8,946 nt of DNA from Planctomycetota bacterium (GCA_021798635.1 JAJZGH010000210.1:1-8946); one strand, 5' to 3'; shown: positions 1-6,987, counted from the first letter of the stretch. The notes: generated by a model not told the origin, from the sequence alone. Program-made: numbers and translations.

Positions 1-82
1 CGATGAGCGAGGCAAACAGCATCGCCATAAAGGCAGCCGACCGATAAAACTTCCGCTGTAAAGGCCATGATATTAAACGCAT
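1..82 (-). CDS. 5' end of an unidentified protein with a hydrophobic N-terminus (partial)
   Basis: Only the first 27 codons lie in the window; the gene continues past its left edge. The ATG at 82-80 follows GGAG with a 6-nt spacer. The peptide begins MRLISWPLQRKFYRSAAF and continues MAMLFASLI, that is, a positively charged segment followed by a hydrophobic one. This is the layout of a Sec signal peptide or of a first membrane helix, so the product is probably exported or membrane-anchored. It lies 71 nt downstream of purD on the same strand but has its own TATAAT box, so it is probably transcribed separately, at least in part. The visible part is too short to assign a family. Confidence 0.6.
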   Translation of the reverse strand, partial: MRLISWPLQRKFYRSAAFMAMLFASLI

Positions 83-114
83 GAAATTCTCCGCAGTATT
101 AGTAGCCAAGGAAA

Positions 115-120
115 ATTATA
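115..120 (-). promoter_or_regulatory. Probable -10 box (TATAAT) for the left-edge gene
   Basis: The minus strand reads TATAAT exactly, in the AT-rich context TTATAATTTT, about 32 nt upstream of the ATG at 82. Transcription would start near position 108 and leave a leader of about 25 nt carrying the GGAG ribosome binding site. No good -35 hexamer is visible 16-18 nt upstream, so the promoter is either weak at -35 or depends on an activator. Confidence 0.5.
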
Positions 121-136
121 ACGCAAACCAGCCGCA

Positions 137-161
137 GGCATAGGCTCTCGGAGCTAATGCC
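137..161 (-). other. Stem-loop spanning the purD stop codon
   Basis: Arms 137-147 and 151-161 pair at 9 of 11 positions, with a two-base internal mismatch and a three-base loop. On the minus strand the stem contains the purD TAG stop. No U-tract follows, so it is not a standard intrinsic terminator. It may protect the purD 3' end or slow polymerase, and a chance structure is also possible. Confidence 0.3.
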
Positions 162-1425
162 CGCCGATGTCATGCCGCAACTGCATACCGGGAAAATGAA
201 TTTTTGCGGCGGCGGCGTAGGCTTTTTTTTGCGCGTCGGCAAGGTCTGCACCTAAGGCGCATACGCCCAGCACGCGCCCGCCGCTGGTCACCAACTGGCC
301 ATCTTTCATGGCGGTGCCGGCGTGAAACACTTGCACATCCGGCATGGCGGCGGCTTGTTCAATGCCGGTGATGGGCACGCCGCGCGTAACCTGATCATCC
401 GGTTTCCAGCCGTAACCTTCACTGGCGAGCACCACGCAGACCGCAGTTTGGGGCTTCCAGGTCAACGTGATGCCGTCGAGTTTTCCATCAATGCAGGCCA
501 GCATGACTTCCACGATATCCGTTTCCAGCCGCATGAGCAGCCCTTGCGCTTCGGGGTCGCCAAATCGGCAATTAAATTCCAGCGTTTTAGGGCCGCCGGG
601 GGTCAACATCAGGCCGATGTACAGAATTCCGCAATATTCGATTTCATTGCGTTTGAGCGTATCAAGTAGGGGAACAATAATTTCCCGCTGGACCCGCACC
701 AGCAGTTCATCCGTCAACAGTGGTGCCGGGCTGAAAGCGCCCATACCGCCGGTGTTGGGGCCGGTGTCCTTGTCACCAATGCGTTTATGATCCTGGGCGG
801 ATTCCATAATGTACGCACTTTGGCCGTCCACAAAAGCCAGCAGGGATATTTCCGGGCCATCCAGGCGTTCTTCAATAACGACGGTTTGCCCCGCGGTTCC
901 GAAGATTTTTTTCTCCATCATATCGCGGACCGCATCCATGGCCTCAACCGGATCACGGCAGACAATAACTCCTTTGCCGCGGGCCAGCCCGGAGGCCTTG
1001 ACCACTAATGGCTCCGTGCGGGTTTCCACATACGACAACGCGGAGCGCATATTATTGAAACTACGGCCCTCGGCGGTGGGAATCAGGGCTTCGCGCATGA
1101 TTTTTTTGGAAAAACTTTTGTCCCCTTCCAACTGTGCCCCTGCACGGCGCGGGCCGAACGCCCGGATTTTTTTTTCCGCCAGCGCATCAACCAGTCCTAA
1201 TGTCAGCGGATCTTCCGGGCCTACCACGACCAGATCCACCTGACGGGTAATGGCCAGTTTGACCAGATCGGCGATGGCATCAGATTTAATGGGAATTAAT
1301 TCGCCTAGATCAGCCATGCCGGGGTTGCCCGGGGCGATCAGAAGGGCATCGCAAAGCAAGCTGGCTTTAATTTTCCAGGCCAGAGCATGTTCCCGTCCGC
1401 CGGAACCGATGAGTAATATTTTCAT
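154..1425 (-). CDS. purD: Phosphoribosylamine--glycine ligase (GAR synthetase)
   Basis: This cytosolic ATP-grasp enzyme joins glycine to 5-phosphoribosylamine, using ATP, to give glycinamide ribonucleotide, the second step of de novo purine synthesis. At 423 residues it is the usual full length. The N-terminal domain begins MKILLIGSGGREHALAW, with the family GSGGREHA motif at 7-14 and GPEDPL at 69-74. The ATP-grasp core has KASGLARGKGV at 143-153, DHKR at 212-215 and TGPNTGGMGA at 221-230, and the metal-binding segment EFNCRFGDPEAQ ends near 294. The C-terminal domain carries HAGT (368-371) and SGGRVLGV (381-388). The ATG at 1425 places the glycine-rich loop at the normal distance. The Shine-Dalgarno sequence is weak, with only an AGG about 13 nt upstream. 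The gene lies 203 nt downstream of leuD on the same strand, and no other pur gene is visible. All key motifs are intact. Confidence 0.97.
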   Translation of the reverse strand: MKILLIGSGGREHALAWKIKASLLCDALLIAPGNPGMADLGELIPIKSDAIADLVKLAITRQVDLVVVGPEDPLTLGLVDALAEKKIRAFGPRRAGAQLEGDKSFSKKIMREALIPTAEGRSFNNMRSALSYVETRTEPLVVKASGLARGKGVIVCRDPVEAMDAVRDMMEKKIFGTAGQTVVIEERLDGPEISLLAFVDGQSAYIMESAQDHKRIGDKDTGPNTGGMGAFSPAPLLTDELLVRVQREIIVPLLDTLKRNEIEYCGILYIGLMLTPGGPKTLEFNCRFGDPEAQGLLMRLETDIVEVMLACIDGKLDGITLTWKPQTAVCVVLASEGYGWKPDDQVTRGVPITGIEQAAAMPDVQVFHAGTAMKDGQLVTSGGRVLGVCALGADLADAQKKAYAAAAKIHFPGMQLRHDIGGH

Positions 1426-1628
1426 GGCAACAACAAACCTGACTGAAAAAAAGTTTCAAGTGTTCTCTCACCCGATGTGCCTTCCACGAGCACCGGATGA
1501 TTAATCCTGTGGTTGATCCCGTGCCGCCAACCAACCACCGGGCTATCACCACGGTGCTATGTCACGCCTGCCAATCAGGATTGACAGAGCGGCATTAGGC
1601 GTGCGTTGGCGACGCGGCCGGCGTGCCA

Positions 1629-2195
1629 TTACATCGGTTTAAGCATTCCGGCCTCACGGGCGTATTGGAAGACGCCCCCGGCATCAATGATGGGTTTGAC
1701 ATCGCCCAGCGGCTTAAGTTGATGCGTGGTGTTCCGCGTGACATTCGTCACCAGAGAGTTATCAATATCGACAATCAGTTCATCACCAGTTTGCGTTTTT
1801 TCCACCAGGCGATCAACGGTTTCACACGGCACCAGATAGCCTCCGTTGACGCAGTTGCGAAAAAAGATGCGCGCATAAAATTCCGCCAGCACCACACGGG
1901 CACCAGCCTCGGCAATGGCCAGGGGGGCATGTTCCCGGGAAGAACCGCAACCGAAGTTTTTCCCGCCCAGGACGATGGCGAAATCGGTTTTAAATTCATT
2001 GGGTCGCACAAAACGGATGGTGCCGTCAGGCAGGCCGCTTTGGCCGGCCGGCACACCATCCATGGCATACATGCCAAAGTATTTGCGTTCTTCCGGGTCC
2101 GAAGGGTTATAGCTAAGAAACTTGGCAGGGATAATTTGATCCGTGTCAATATTATCGCCAAGTACAAACACTTTTCCGCGAATGATATTCTGCAT
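1629..2195 (-). CDS. leuD: 3-Isopropylmalate dehydratase small subunit
   Basis: LeuD is the swivelling small subunit of isopropylmalate isomerase. With the iron-sulfur subunit LeuC it converts 2-isopropylmalate to 3-isopropylmalate in leucine synthesis. The 188-residue protein shows DNIDTDQIIPA at 14-24, the substrate-binding GGKNFGCGSSREHAP at 77-91, YARIFFRN at 107-114 and the C-terminal GDVKPIIDAGGVFQYAR at 164-180. The insert between the first two motifs, with GLPDGTIRFV near 54-63, resembles the plant-plastid form more than the short archaeal or the enterobacterial form; this comparison is from memory. The related homoaconitase small subunit is a less likely alternative. The ATG at 2195 has only a weak ribosome binding site and starts 23 nt after the stop of the basic microprotein gene, so it may depend on translation arriving from that gene. 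LeuC is not in the window. Confidence 0.93.
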   Translation of the reverse strand: MQNIIRGKVFVLGDNIDTDQIIPAKFLSYNPSDPEERKYFGMYAMDGVPAGQSGLPDGTIRFVRPNEFKTDFAIVLGGKNFGCGSSREHAPLAIAEAGARVVLAEFYARIFFRNCVNGGYLVPCETVDRLVEKTQTGDELIVDIDNSLVTNVTRNTTHQLKPLGDVKPIIDAGGVFQYAREAGMLKPM

Positions 2196-2218
2196 AACTC
2201 AAATCCGGTAAGCAGGAA

Positions 2219-2299
2219 TTACTGCTGATGGTGCCGTGCCTTCCATTTGGCATGACGTTTCTTACTGCCGATCTTCCGGCGGCGACGTGGTTTTGGCAT
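2219..2299 (-). CDS. 26-residue highly basic microprotein, possibly ribosome-associated
   Basis: The product reads MPKPRRRRKIGSKKRHAK followed by WKARHHQQ. Twelve of 26 residues are Arg or Lys and four are His, and there are no acidic residues. The ATG at 2299 has a near-ideal ribosome binding site, AAGGAGT with a 6-nt spacer, which strongly supports real translation. Composition and size match very small bacterial ribosomal proteins. The pattern of basic residues recalls the AURKAIP1/COX24-like family (bS22) more than bTHX or bL34, but the likeness is loose and from memory. The expected place of action would be the ribosome or another RNA. It lies 23 nt upstream of leuD on the same strand and is probably co-transcribed with it. 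Genes this small are commonly missed by automatic annotation. The coding call is fairly secure, the function is not. Confidence 0.72.
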   Translation of the reverse strand: MPKPRRRRKIGSKKRHAKWKARHHQQ

Positions 2300-2305
2300 A
2301 ATCAC

Positions 2306-2312
2306 ACTCCTT
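2306..2312 (-). promoter_or_regulatory. Strong ribosome binding site of the microprotein gene
   Basis: The minus strand reads AAGGAGT, six nucleotides before the ATG at 2299. It is the best Shine-Dalgarno match on the left block and much better than those of leuD and purD. It is the main reason to accept so short a reading frame as a gene. Confidence 0.75.
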
Positions 2313-2349
2313 CAATATCCAAGTTCTCGTTTGGCAACTTCAGCCAAGC

Positions 2350-2383
2350 ACTATAAAGTATGGGATTACGGCCCGGCGGTCAA
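2350..2383 (-). promoter_or_regulatory. Possible promoter for the microprotein-leuD unit
   Basis: On the minus strand TATAGT (2355-2350) matches five of six bases of a -10 box, about 50 nt upstream of the microprotein ATG. TTGACC (2383-2378) resembles a -35 box, but the 22-nt spacing is too long for a standard sigma-70 pair, so only one of the two may be used. The same spacer also holds plus-strand TTGGCA (2331) and TATAAA (2352) with a short 15-nt spacing, which could serve the divergent gene at 2497. Confidence 0.3.
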
Positions 2384-2496
2384 ACCGTTTTGGCGGCCAA
2401 TTCGGGAAATTCGCGGCCATTACCCGGATAAACTCCGATACCGGTCGCCGCAGGATCGGCAATTTTCGCAATTACCAGCGAGGGAGCGCTTCCATT

Positions 2497-3141
2497 ATGA
2501 CGCAGCAGCACCGTGGCAAGACACCGCAATTGGCGCGAAATTCGGGACAATTAATCATGTCGCCCGCCGGGGTGGGTTTAATTATTCAGCGGCAATTACA
2601 ACATCCGCCGTTGTTTGCGGCGTTGGCTTCTTTGCAGGGGAAGCAAATCGCCCGTGTCCGCACGGTGGTGGTGCGTGCGTTTGATATTCGAACCATGACC
2701 TTACAAGCCAGCATCGACAGACGCAGTGCGAAAGCGGCGCACCTTCAGGCCCATGGGAAAAGTGAATTATGCCTCTGGCTGCCGGAACGTGCGACGCAGT
2801 TGCGCCTGCTGGCACGCTGGCGTATCATTACACAGGACGTGGCGGAGCAGTCCAAGCCTGATTTTATAATCTGGCACAAGTTGTGGCAAAGCCATAGCCT
2901 GGAATCACAGAATTTATTTACCGGCCCGCAACCAGGCCGCCCGGTAGCCATGCGCTGGCACGCGCCTCCCGGCACCGCTGGTGCGGAAAATAGGGACACC
3001 GATGAGCCATCCGCAAATTTCGCAGTGCTGCTGGGAAGAATTGATTCGATCGACGCCCTGCACCTGGCCTCGAACGGTCATCAGCGCTATCGCCACCGCC
3101 GAATCGCCGATCAGTGGGAGACCTTAAAAATCAACGCGTGA
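2497..3141 (+). CDS. FMN-binding protein, pyridoxamine 5'-phosphate oxidase-like superfamily
   Basis: The 214-residue protein has the layout of the split-barrel flavin-binding (PNPOx-like) superfamily. A first strand segment is followed by RVRTVVVRAFDIRTMTLQ at 53-70, where family members bind FMN phosphate through Arg, Thr and Val. Next come the helix DRRSAKAAHLQ (74-84), which matches the SPK-type segment, the strand SELCLWLP (89-96) and QLRLLARWRI (101-110). The C-terminus, NFAVLLGRIDSIDALHL (174-190), NGHQRYRH (193-200) and a final W-x-L segment, is also typical. True PdxH and relatives of the Alr4036 type share these features, and PdxH identity is not established, so no symbol is given. 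The ATG at 2497 has GGGAG about 10 nt upstream. The frame stays open for at least 165 nt further upstream but offers no ATG, GTG or TTG there. The gene stands alone, divergent from the leuD unit. Confidence 0.8.
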   Translation: MTQQHRGKTPQLARNSGQLIMSPAGVGLIIQRQLQHPPLFAALASLQGKQIARVRTVVVRAFDIRTMTLQASIDRRSAKAAHLQAHGKSELCLWLPERATQLRLLARWRIITQDVAEQSKPDFIIWHKLWQSHSLESQNLFTGPQPGRPVAMRWHAPPGTAGAENRDTDEPSANFAVLLGRIDSIDALHLASNGHQRYRHRRIADQWETLKINA

Positions 3142-3704
3142 GGAGGCGTTTCGGCATTACTCATCGCTTCTAACCCTTCAATACCGAATACTGTGCCCGT
3201 AACTGCAGTGCCGATGCTGATAAGTCTGGCCGGGAATGCGCAGTGCGCTCCACCACCGGCATAGCCGGCGGCTTTGTGAAGCGTCGCCGCACGCCGGCGC
3301 TGTTGTATTTACTGCAGGTACTGATCAATACTGCAACCGGTGTCATGCTCCATTTTCAACTCTCTCCTGTCTCTGCTCTAATCGGACCGCCCGATTTCCG
3401 CCCGTATCCGCGTTATCCGCGCAATCCGCGGTTAAATCCGTTTGCAAAGAAGCCAAAATAATCAGCGGTTGGTATCATCGCAAGAAATCGAGGTGTGTGG
3501 CGAGGTTGGGCGCAGGCGGCAGCGCTCGGGCAGGAAGTATTGTTGCATCCGGGAATATAAGTTTGCGAATTTCGCTGGCCTCGGTTGGCTTGGGACTGTA
3601 GAATCGTTTCACCGGCGTTGCAGATGGTATAAGCCACAGCTCTGGTGGAATCATGTTGTTCGCTTCCACCCCATCAGGATGCCGCGACTGCGAGACGATT
3701 TTGC
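3142..3704 (+). other. 563-bp gap without a convincing gene
   Basis: Between the flavin protein and the glycosyltransferase I find no recognisable gene, RNA or clear terminator. Short open frames exist on both strands: 3243-3461 and 3236-3601 on plus, 3475-3669 and 3413-3637 on minus. None has a good ribosome binding site or a recognisable motif, and they overlap each other. A 63-codon stop-free run on the minus strand (about 3120-3310) lacks a good start. The notable content is the 9-nt-period repeat at 3401-3440. A TAGAAT at 3599-3604 could be a -10 box for the downstream genes, but I find no matching -35. Decayed or horizontally acquired sequence would fit, but this is not shown. Confidence 0.5.
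3401..3440 (+). repeat. Short tandem array with ATCCGCG core, 9-nt period
   Basis: ATCCGCG occurs at 3406, 3415 and 3424, exactly 9 nt apart, and a fourth partial copy (ATCCG) starts at 3436. The first unit is preceded by CCGCCCGT and a related TTTCCG at 3395. The two bases between cores vary (TT, CA), so this is a periodic array with a fixed core, not a slipped perfect microsatellite. In the plus frame of 3243-3461 it would encode a Pro-Arg-rich segment ending RYPRNPRLNPF. No transposase or endonuclease gene is next to it. Confidence 0.7.
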
Positions 3705-4889
3705 ATGAAAATTCTTCATGTGCTTACCGATATGCGTATCGACAGTGGGGTGCCGGCCCTTTCGGTTTGCGGCATGGCTGAGGCTGTTGCCGCGCGTGAG
3801 CATGACGTGAGCATCGTTTATTTGAAGCGCGAGGGCACGGTCCTGCAGCCACAGGGGGTGCTGGTGCGAGGGTTCGCCGCCGATAGCAACACTGGACGCA
3901 TGCCCAGCAGGGATTTACGCGCCTACCTGCAACAGAATGTCCGGCATTTTGATATTGTTCATATTCATGGCCTGCGCCACAGCCCGGGAAGCGATGCGGC
4001 AACGGCCGCTCGGCAGGCTGGAATTCCGTACATCTTGGCACCGCATGGACAACTTGAGGCGGGAGCCGAGGCTGGCGGCCTGATGCAGTCGATTAACTGG
4101 ATGCTCAAGGATTCAGCGCTGCTGCACCATGCTGCGGCCATTCAGTGCCTGAATATTTCCGAAATCAAACACTCATCGGCCCTGGCGAATCTTAAAAATA
4201 CGATTATCGGCAACGGTATTCCGGCGGCGGTTTGTGAAAATCTTCCAGCGCGCGGTTCCTGGCGCAATGAAATTCAAGCCAAACTGGGCAAGCCGGATCG
4301 CCCCCTGGCTTTATTTCTGGGAAATATTGAACCAAAAAGCGGCCTCGAACGCCTGTTGCCGCACTGGCCGGTAATTCTGCGGCAGCAACCGGATGTGATT
4401 CTGGTGATCGCGGGAACCGGGGAAAAATCTTATATTGATGTCCTTAATGCGTTGATCCGAAAACATAATTTAACGGGACATGTGGTATGGACGGGTGAGC
4501 TGACGGGTTTGACGAAATGGCGTACGCTGGTGGATTCTGATGTCTTTATTCTTCCTGCGCATCAGGCAACGTCATCATCGGCGATTATTGAGGCCATGGC
4601 TGCGGGCCTGCCTGTGGTGCTCACGCGCGAATGCCAATTTGATGAAGCTGAAGCCCACCAGTCGGGTGTGATTATTGAACATGGCGATATGGCGGCGTTT
4701 GTAACGTCGGTTGCTGAACTTCTGGGGAATCATGAAATTCTAAGTTCCATGGGGGAAAACGCCAAAAAACTGGTGCAGTCTGATTTTACCTGGGAAGTCA
4801 CCGCCGAGAAGCTGGAACGCCTGTACGAATCCGTGGCGTTGCACACCGACATACCCCTTGACTTGCTGGCGCCACGGGATCATCCATAA
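3705..4889 (+). CDS. GT4-type (GT-B fold) glycosyltransferase with altered donor-site residues
   Basis: The 394-residue protein has the two Rossmann-like domains of GT-B enzymes, which transfer a sugar from a nucleotide donor to a glycan or lipid acceptor on the cytoplasmic side of the membrane. Domain 1 begins MKILHVLTDMRIDSGVP and contains DIVHIHGL (83-90) and LAPHGQLE (111-118). Domain 2 contains LFLGNIEPKSGL (203-214), VIAGTGE (234-240), VVWTGEL (260-266) and AIIEAMAAGLPVVLT (293-307). The usual donor-binding Arg and Lys of the G-R-x4-K-G segment align with Asn207 and Ser212. The first Glu of the E-x7-E motif aligns with Ala288, and only Glu296 remains. I chose the ATG at 3705, since it places the first beta-strand at residue 2; an in-frame upstream start at 3645 adds 20 unlike residues. 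It is the first gene of a run of three, 26 nt before the GTPase. The specific substrate is unknown. Confidence 0.88.
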   Translation: MKILHVLTDMRIDSGVPALSVCGMAEAVAAREHDVSIVYLKREGTVLQPQGVLVRGFAADSNTGRMPSRDLRAYLQQNVRHFDIVHIHGLRHSPGSDAATAARQAGIPYILAPHGQLEAGAEAGGLMQSINWMLKDSALLHHAAAIQCLNISEIKHSSALANLKNTIIGNGIPAAVCENLPARGSWRNEIQAKLGKPDRPLALFLGNIEPKSGLERLLPHWPVILRQQPDVILVIAGTGEKSYIDVLNALIRKHNLTGHVVWTGELTGLTKWRTLVDSDVFILPAHQATSSSAIIEAMAAGLPVVLTRECQFDEAEAHQSGVIIEHGDMAAFVTSVAELLGNHEILSSMGENAKKLVQSDFTWEVTAEKLERLYESVALHTDIPLDLLAPRDHP

Positions 4890-4915
4890 TTAAGCTTTTA
4901 CATGAGGAGCGGAAC

Positions 4916-6982
4916 ATGGGTATCACAGCGGGGATCACAGAGTATCGGCCGGCGGACATTCGGAATATTGTGTTAATCGGCCACAGCGGCGCGGGGAAAA
5001 CGACACTGGCGGAGGCCATTGCGCACCGGTGCGGCGTCATTACGCGCATGGGCAGTATTGAGGAAGCCAACACCGTTTCTGATTTTGAACCCGAGGCCCG
5101 GCGACACAAACATTCGACCAATTCCACCGTGATGTTCGCCAATTTTGAAAAGCGGGAAATAAATCTGATTGATACACCGGGATACCCGGACTTTATCGGG
5201 CACGCTCTGGCGGCCATGCCGGCAGTGGAAACGGCGGTGGTCGTCGTGGACGCTGTGCGCGGTGTGGAATACAACACGCGGCGGCTTTTTCATGCGGCGG
5301 GAGAAATGGGCCTGGCGCGGATGATTGTCGTGAACAAACTGGACTTGGCCACTGATTTGCCAGGCCTGGTTGCGCAGCTGAAAACCACTTTTGGAACGCC
5401 GTTACATTGTATTAACCTGCCCACCGCCGGCGGAAAAGATGTGGTGGACTGCTTTGACCATGACGCCGGAAGCACGGATTTTGGCAATGCTGCTTCCATT
5501 CACGCGGAAATGGTCGAAGCGGTAGTGGAAATGGACGACACCCGACTGGAAGAATATCTGGCGGGTAAAAAAGTTGACCCTGCGGAACTGCGAAGCTGCT
5601 TTATCAAGGCAATGAATGCCGGGCATGTGATTCCGATTCTGTTTGCCTCCGCCAGGCAGGAGGTGGGAATTGATGATCTGCTGCATATTCTCGTGGAAGA
5701 AGCTCCGTCGCCGGTATCCGGCCGCATGAAGCGGCTGCAACGGCCCAAGGCGGAAAATCCTTCGCAGATGGAAACGCTGGAAATTCAAAGCGACCCCGCA
5801 GGGCCCCTGCTGGCGCAGGTGTTCAAAGTGACCACGGACCCGTATGTCGGAAAACTCTGCATGATGCGGCTCTTGCAGGGCAAGCTCGATGCCAATACCG
5901 CATTTGTCTATGGCCAGGATAAAAAAACGCACCGGGCGGGACATGTATTAAAACTTGAGGGACGCGATCACAGCGAATCTTCTATCGCGTATGCCGGGGA
6001 TATTGTCGCTGTGGCCAAGCTGGACGATCTGCATGTCAATGAAATTGTTCATGCGCCAGCCGCGCTAAACAACCTTCGCGCTATTTTGCCGCGCTTTCCG
6101 ACGCCGATGTTTTCCATGGCGGTTGCGCCAAAATCTCGCGGCGATGAATCGAAAATTTCTTCAGCACTTTCCAAACTCACCGAGGAAGACCCGACCTTTC
6201 GCACGTCCCATGATCCGCAAACGCATGAACTGATTATTCACGGCCTGGGCGATCTGCATTTGCGGGTGATGCTGGAAAAAATGAAAAATCGTTTCAATCT
6301 GGATGTGACCGCCGCCCCGCCGCGCATCGCGTACCGGGAAAGTATCACAACCCGCGCGGAAGGGCATTACCGGCACAGAAAACAGTCCGGCGGAGCGGGG
6401 CAGTTTGGTGAGGTGTATTTGAGAGTTGAGCCGCTGGAGCATGGCCGGGGATTTGAATTCGTCAACGAAGTAACGGGCGGAGCGATTTCCGGGCCATTTA
6501 TTGTGTCAGCGGAAAAAGGGATTCGCGATGCCCTGGAGCATGGGCCGATCGGCGGGTATCCGGTACAGGATGTGCGGGTGATCATTTATGATGGTAAAAC
6601 CCATGCGGTTGATTCCAAGGATATTGCGTTTCGTATTGCCGGAAAATATGCGTTCCTCGCCGCGTTACAAAAAGCCCGGCCCGCGCTTCTGGAACCGATG
6701 GTGACATTGGAAGTGGTGATTCCCGAATCGCACCTTGGCAGTGCCACCGGTGATCTCAATGGGCGGCGCGGGCGCGTGAATGCTACGGATTTGCTGCCTG
6801 GTGGAATGGCGGCGATTCATGCCACCGCCCCGCTTTCAGAGCTGGGGCAGTATGACAACCAATTGCGCAGCGCCACCAGCGGCCAAGGCAGCTTCTCCAT
6901 GGAGTTTTCCCATTATGAAACTGTACCGCCGATGATTCAGGCGAAAATTTCCGCCCAGTACCAGGCCCCGGTGGAGGAATAG
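4916..6982 (+). CDS. EF-G-2-like translational GTPase
   Basis: The 688-residue protein has the five-domain order of elongation factor G and resembles the divergent second EF-G group (EF-G-2, of the Thermus TTHA1498 type) more than the canonical translocase FusA. The G domain has GHSGAGKTT (22-30), DTPGYPDF (86-93), NKLD (140-143) and FASAR (243-247). Domain II follows from about 296 (GPLLAQVFKVTTDPYVG), and domain III contains LTEEDPTF (421-428) and GLGDLHLRVMLEKM (443-456). Domain IV has QSGGAGQFGEVYLRVEP (490-506) and domain V ends SMEFSHYETVPP (661-672). EF-G has a catalytic His after DTPG; here it is Tyr90. Switch I lacks the usual RGITI. The ATG at 4916 follows AGGAG with a 6-nt spacer. 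It probably acts on the ribosome, but whether it drives translocation, recycling or something else cannot be read from sequence. The symbol fusA is withheld for that reason. Confidence 0.9.
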   Translation: MGITAGITEYRPADIRNIVLIGHSGAGKTTLAEAIAHRCGVITRMGSIEEANTVSDFEPEARRHKHSTNSTVMFANFEKREINLIDTPGYPDFIGHALAAMPAVETAVVVVDAVRGVEYNTRRLFHAAGEMGLARMIVVNKLDLATDLPGLVAQLKTTFGTPLHCINLPTAGGKDVVDCFDHDAGSTDFGNAASIHAEMVEAVVEMDDTRLEEYLAGKKVDPAELRSCFIKAMNAGHVIPILFASARQEVGIDDLLHILVEEAPSPVSGRMKRLQRPKAENPSQMETLEIQSDPAGPLLAQVFKVTTDPYVGKLCMMRLLQGKLDANTAFVYGQDKKTHRAGHVLKLEGRDHSESSIAYAGDIVAVAKLDDLHVNEIVHAPAALNNLRAILPRFPTPMFSMAVAPKSRGDESKISSALSKLTEEDPTFRTSHDPQTHELIIHGLGDLHLRVMLEKMKNRFNLDVTAAPPRIAYRESITTRAEGHYRHRKQSGGAGQFGEVYLRVEPLEHGRGFEFVNEVTGGAISGPFIVSAEKGIRDALEHGPIGGYPVQDVRVIIYDGKTHAVDSKDIAFRIAGKYAFLAALQKARPALLEPMVTLEVVIPESHLGSATGDLNGRRGRVNATDLLPGGMAAIHATAPLSELGQYDNQLRSATSGQGSFSMEFSHYETVPPMIQAKISAQYQAPVEE

Positions 6983-6987
6983 CGTTT

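Noticed and set aside
1367..1552. 61-codon minus-strand frame over the purD start
   Set aside because: It overlaps the purD 5' end in another frame and has no recognisable motif.
1623..2228. 201-codon plus-strand open frame
   Set aside because: It lies antisense over the whole of leuD, which has all family motifs. The plus-strand product shows no recognisable domain and no good ribosome binding site, so it is a shadow of leuD.
2331..2684. 117-codon plus-strand frame starting with TTG, overlapping the flavin protein
   Set aside because: It has no ribosome binding site, resembles no family and runs out of frame into the well-supported flavin protein gene. It was treated as spacer plus shadow.
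3395..3445. CRISPR-like array
   Set aside because: The repeated core is only 7 nt with 2-nt variable parts, far below CRISPR repeat and spacer lengths, and no cas gene is near.
3645..3704. 20-residue N-terminal extension of the glycosyltransferase
   Set aside because: The family's first beta-strand (KILHVLTD) begins directly after the ATG at 3705. The extension is rich in Cys and His and unlike GT4 N-termini.
4798..5277. 159-codon minus-strand frame over the glycosyltransferase-GTPase junction
   Set aside because: It is antisense to two well-supported genes, and its Ser/Arg/Pro-rich product is typical of a shadow frame.
5402..5944. 180-codon minus-strand open frame inside the EF-G-like gene
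   Set aside because: The plus-strand GTPase is continuous and recognisable here, and the minus-strand product has shadow-like composition (many Arg, His, Pro) and no domain.
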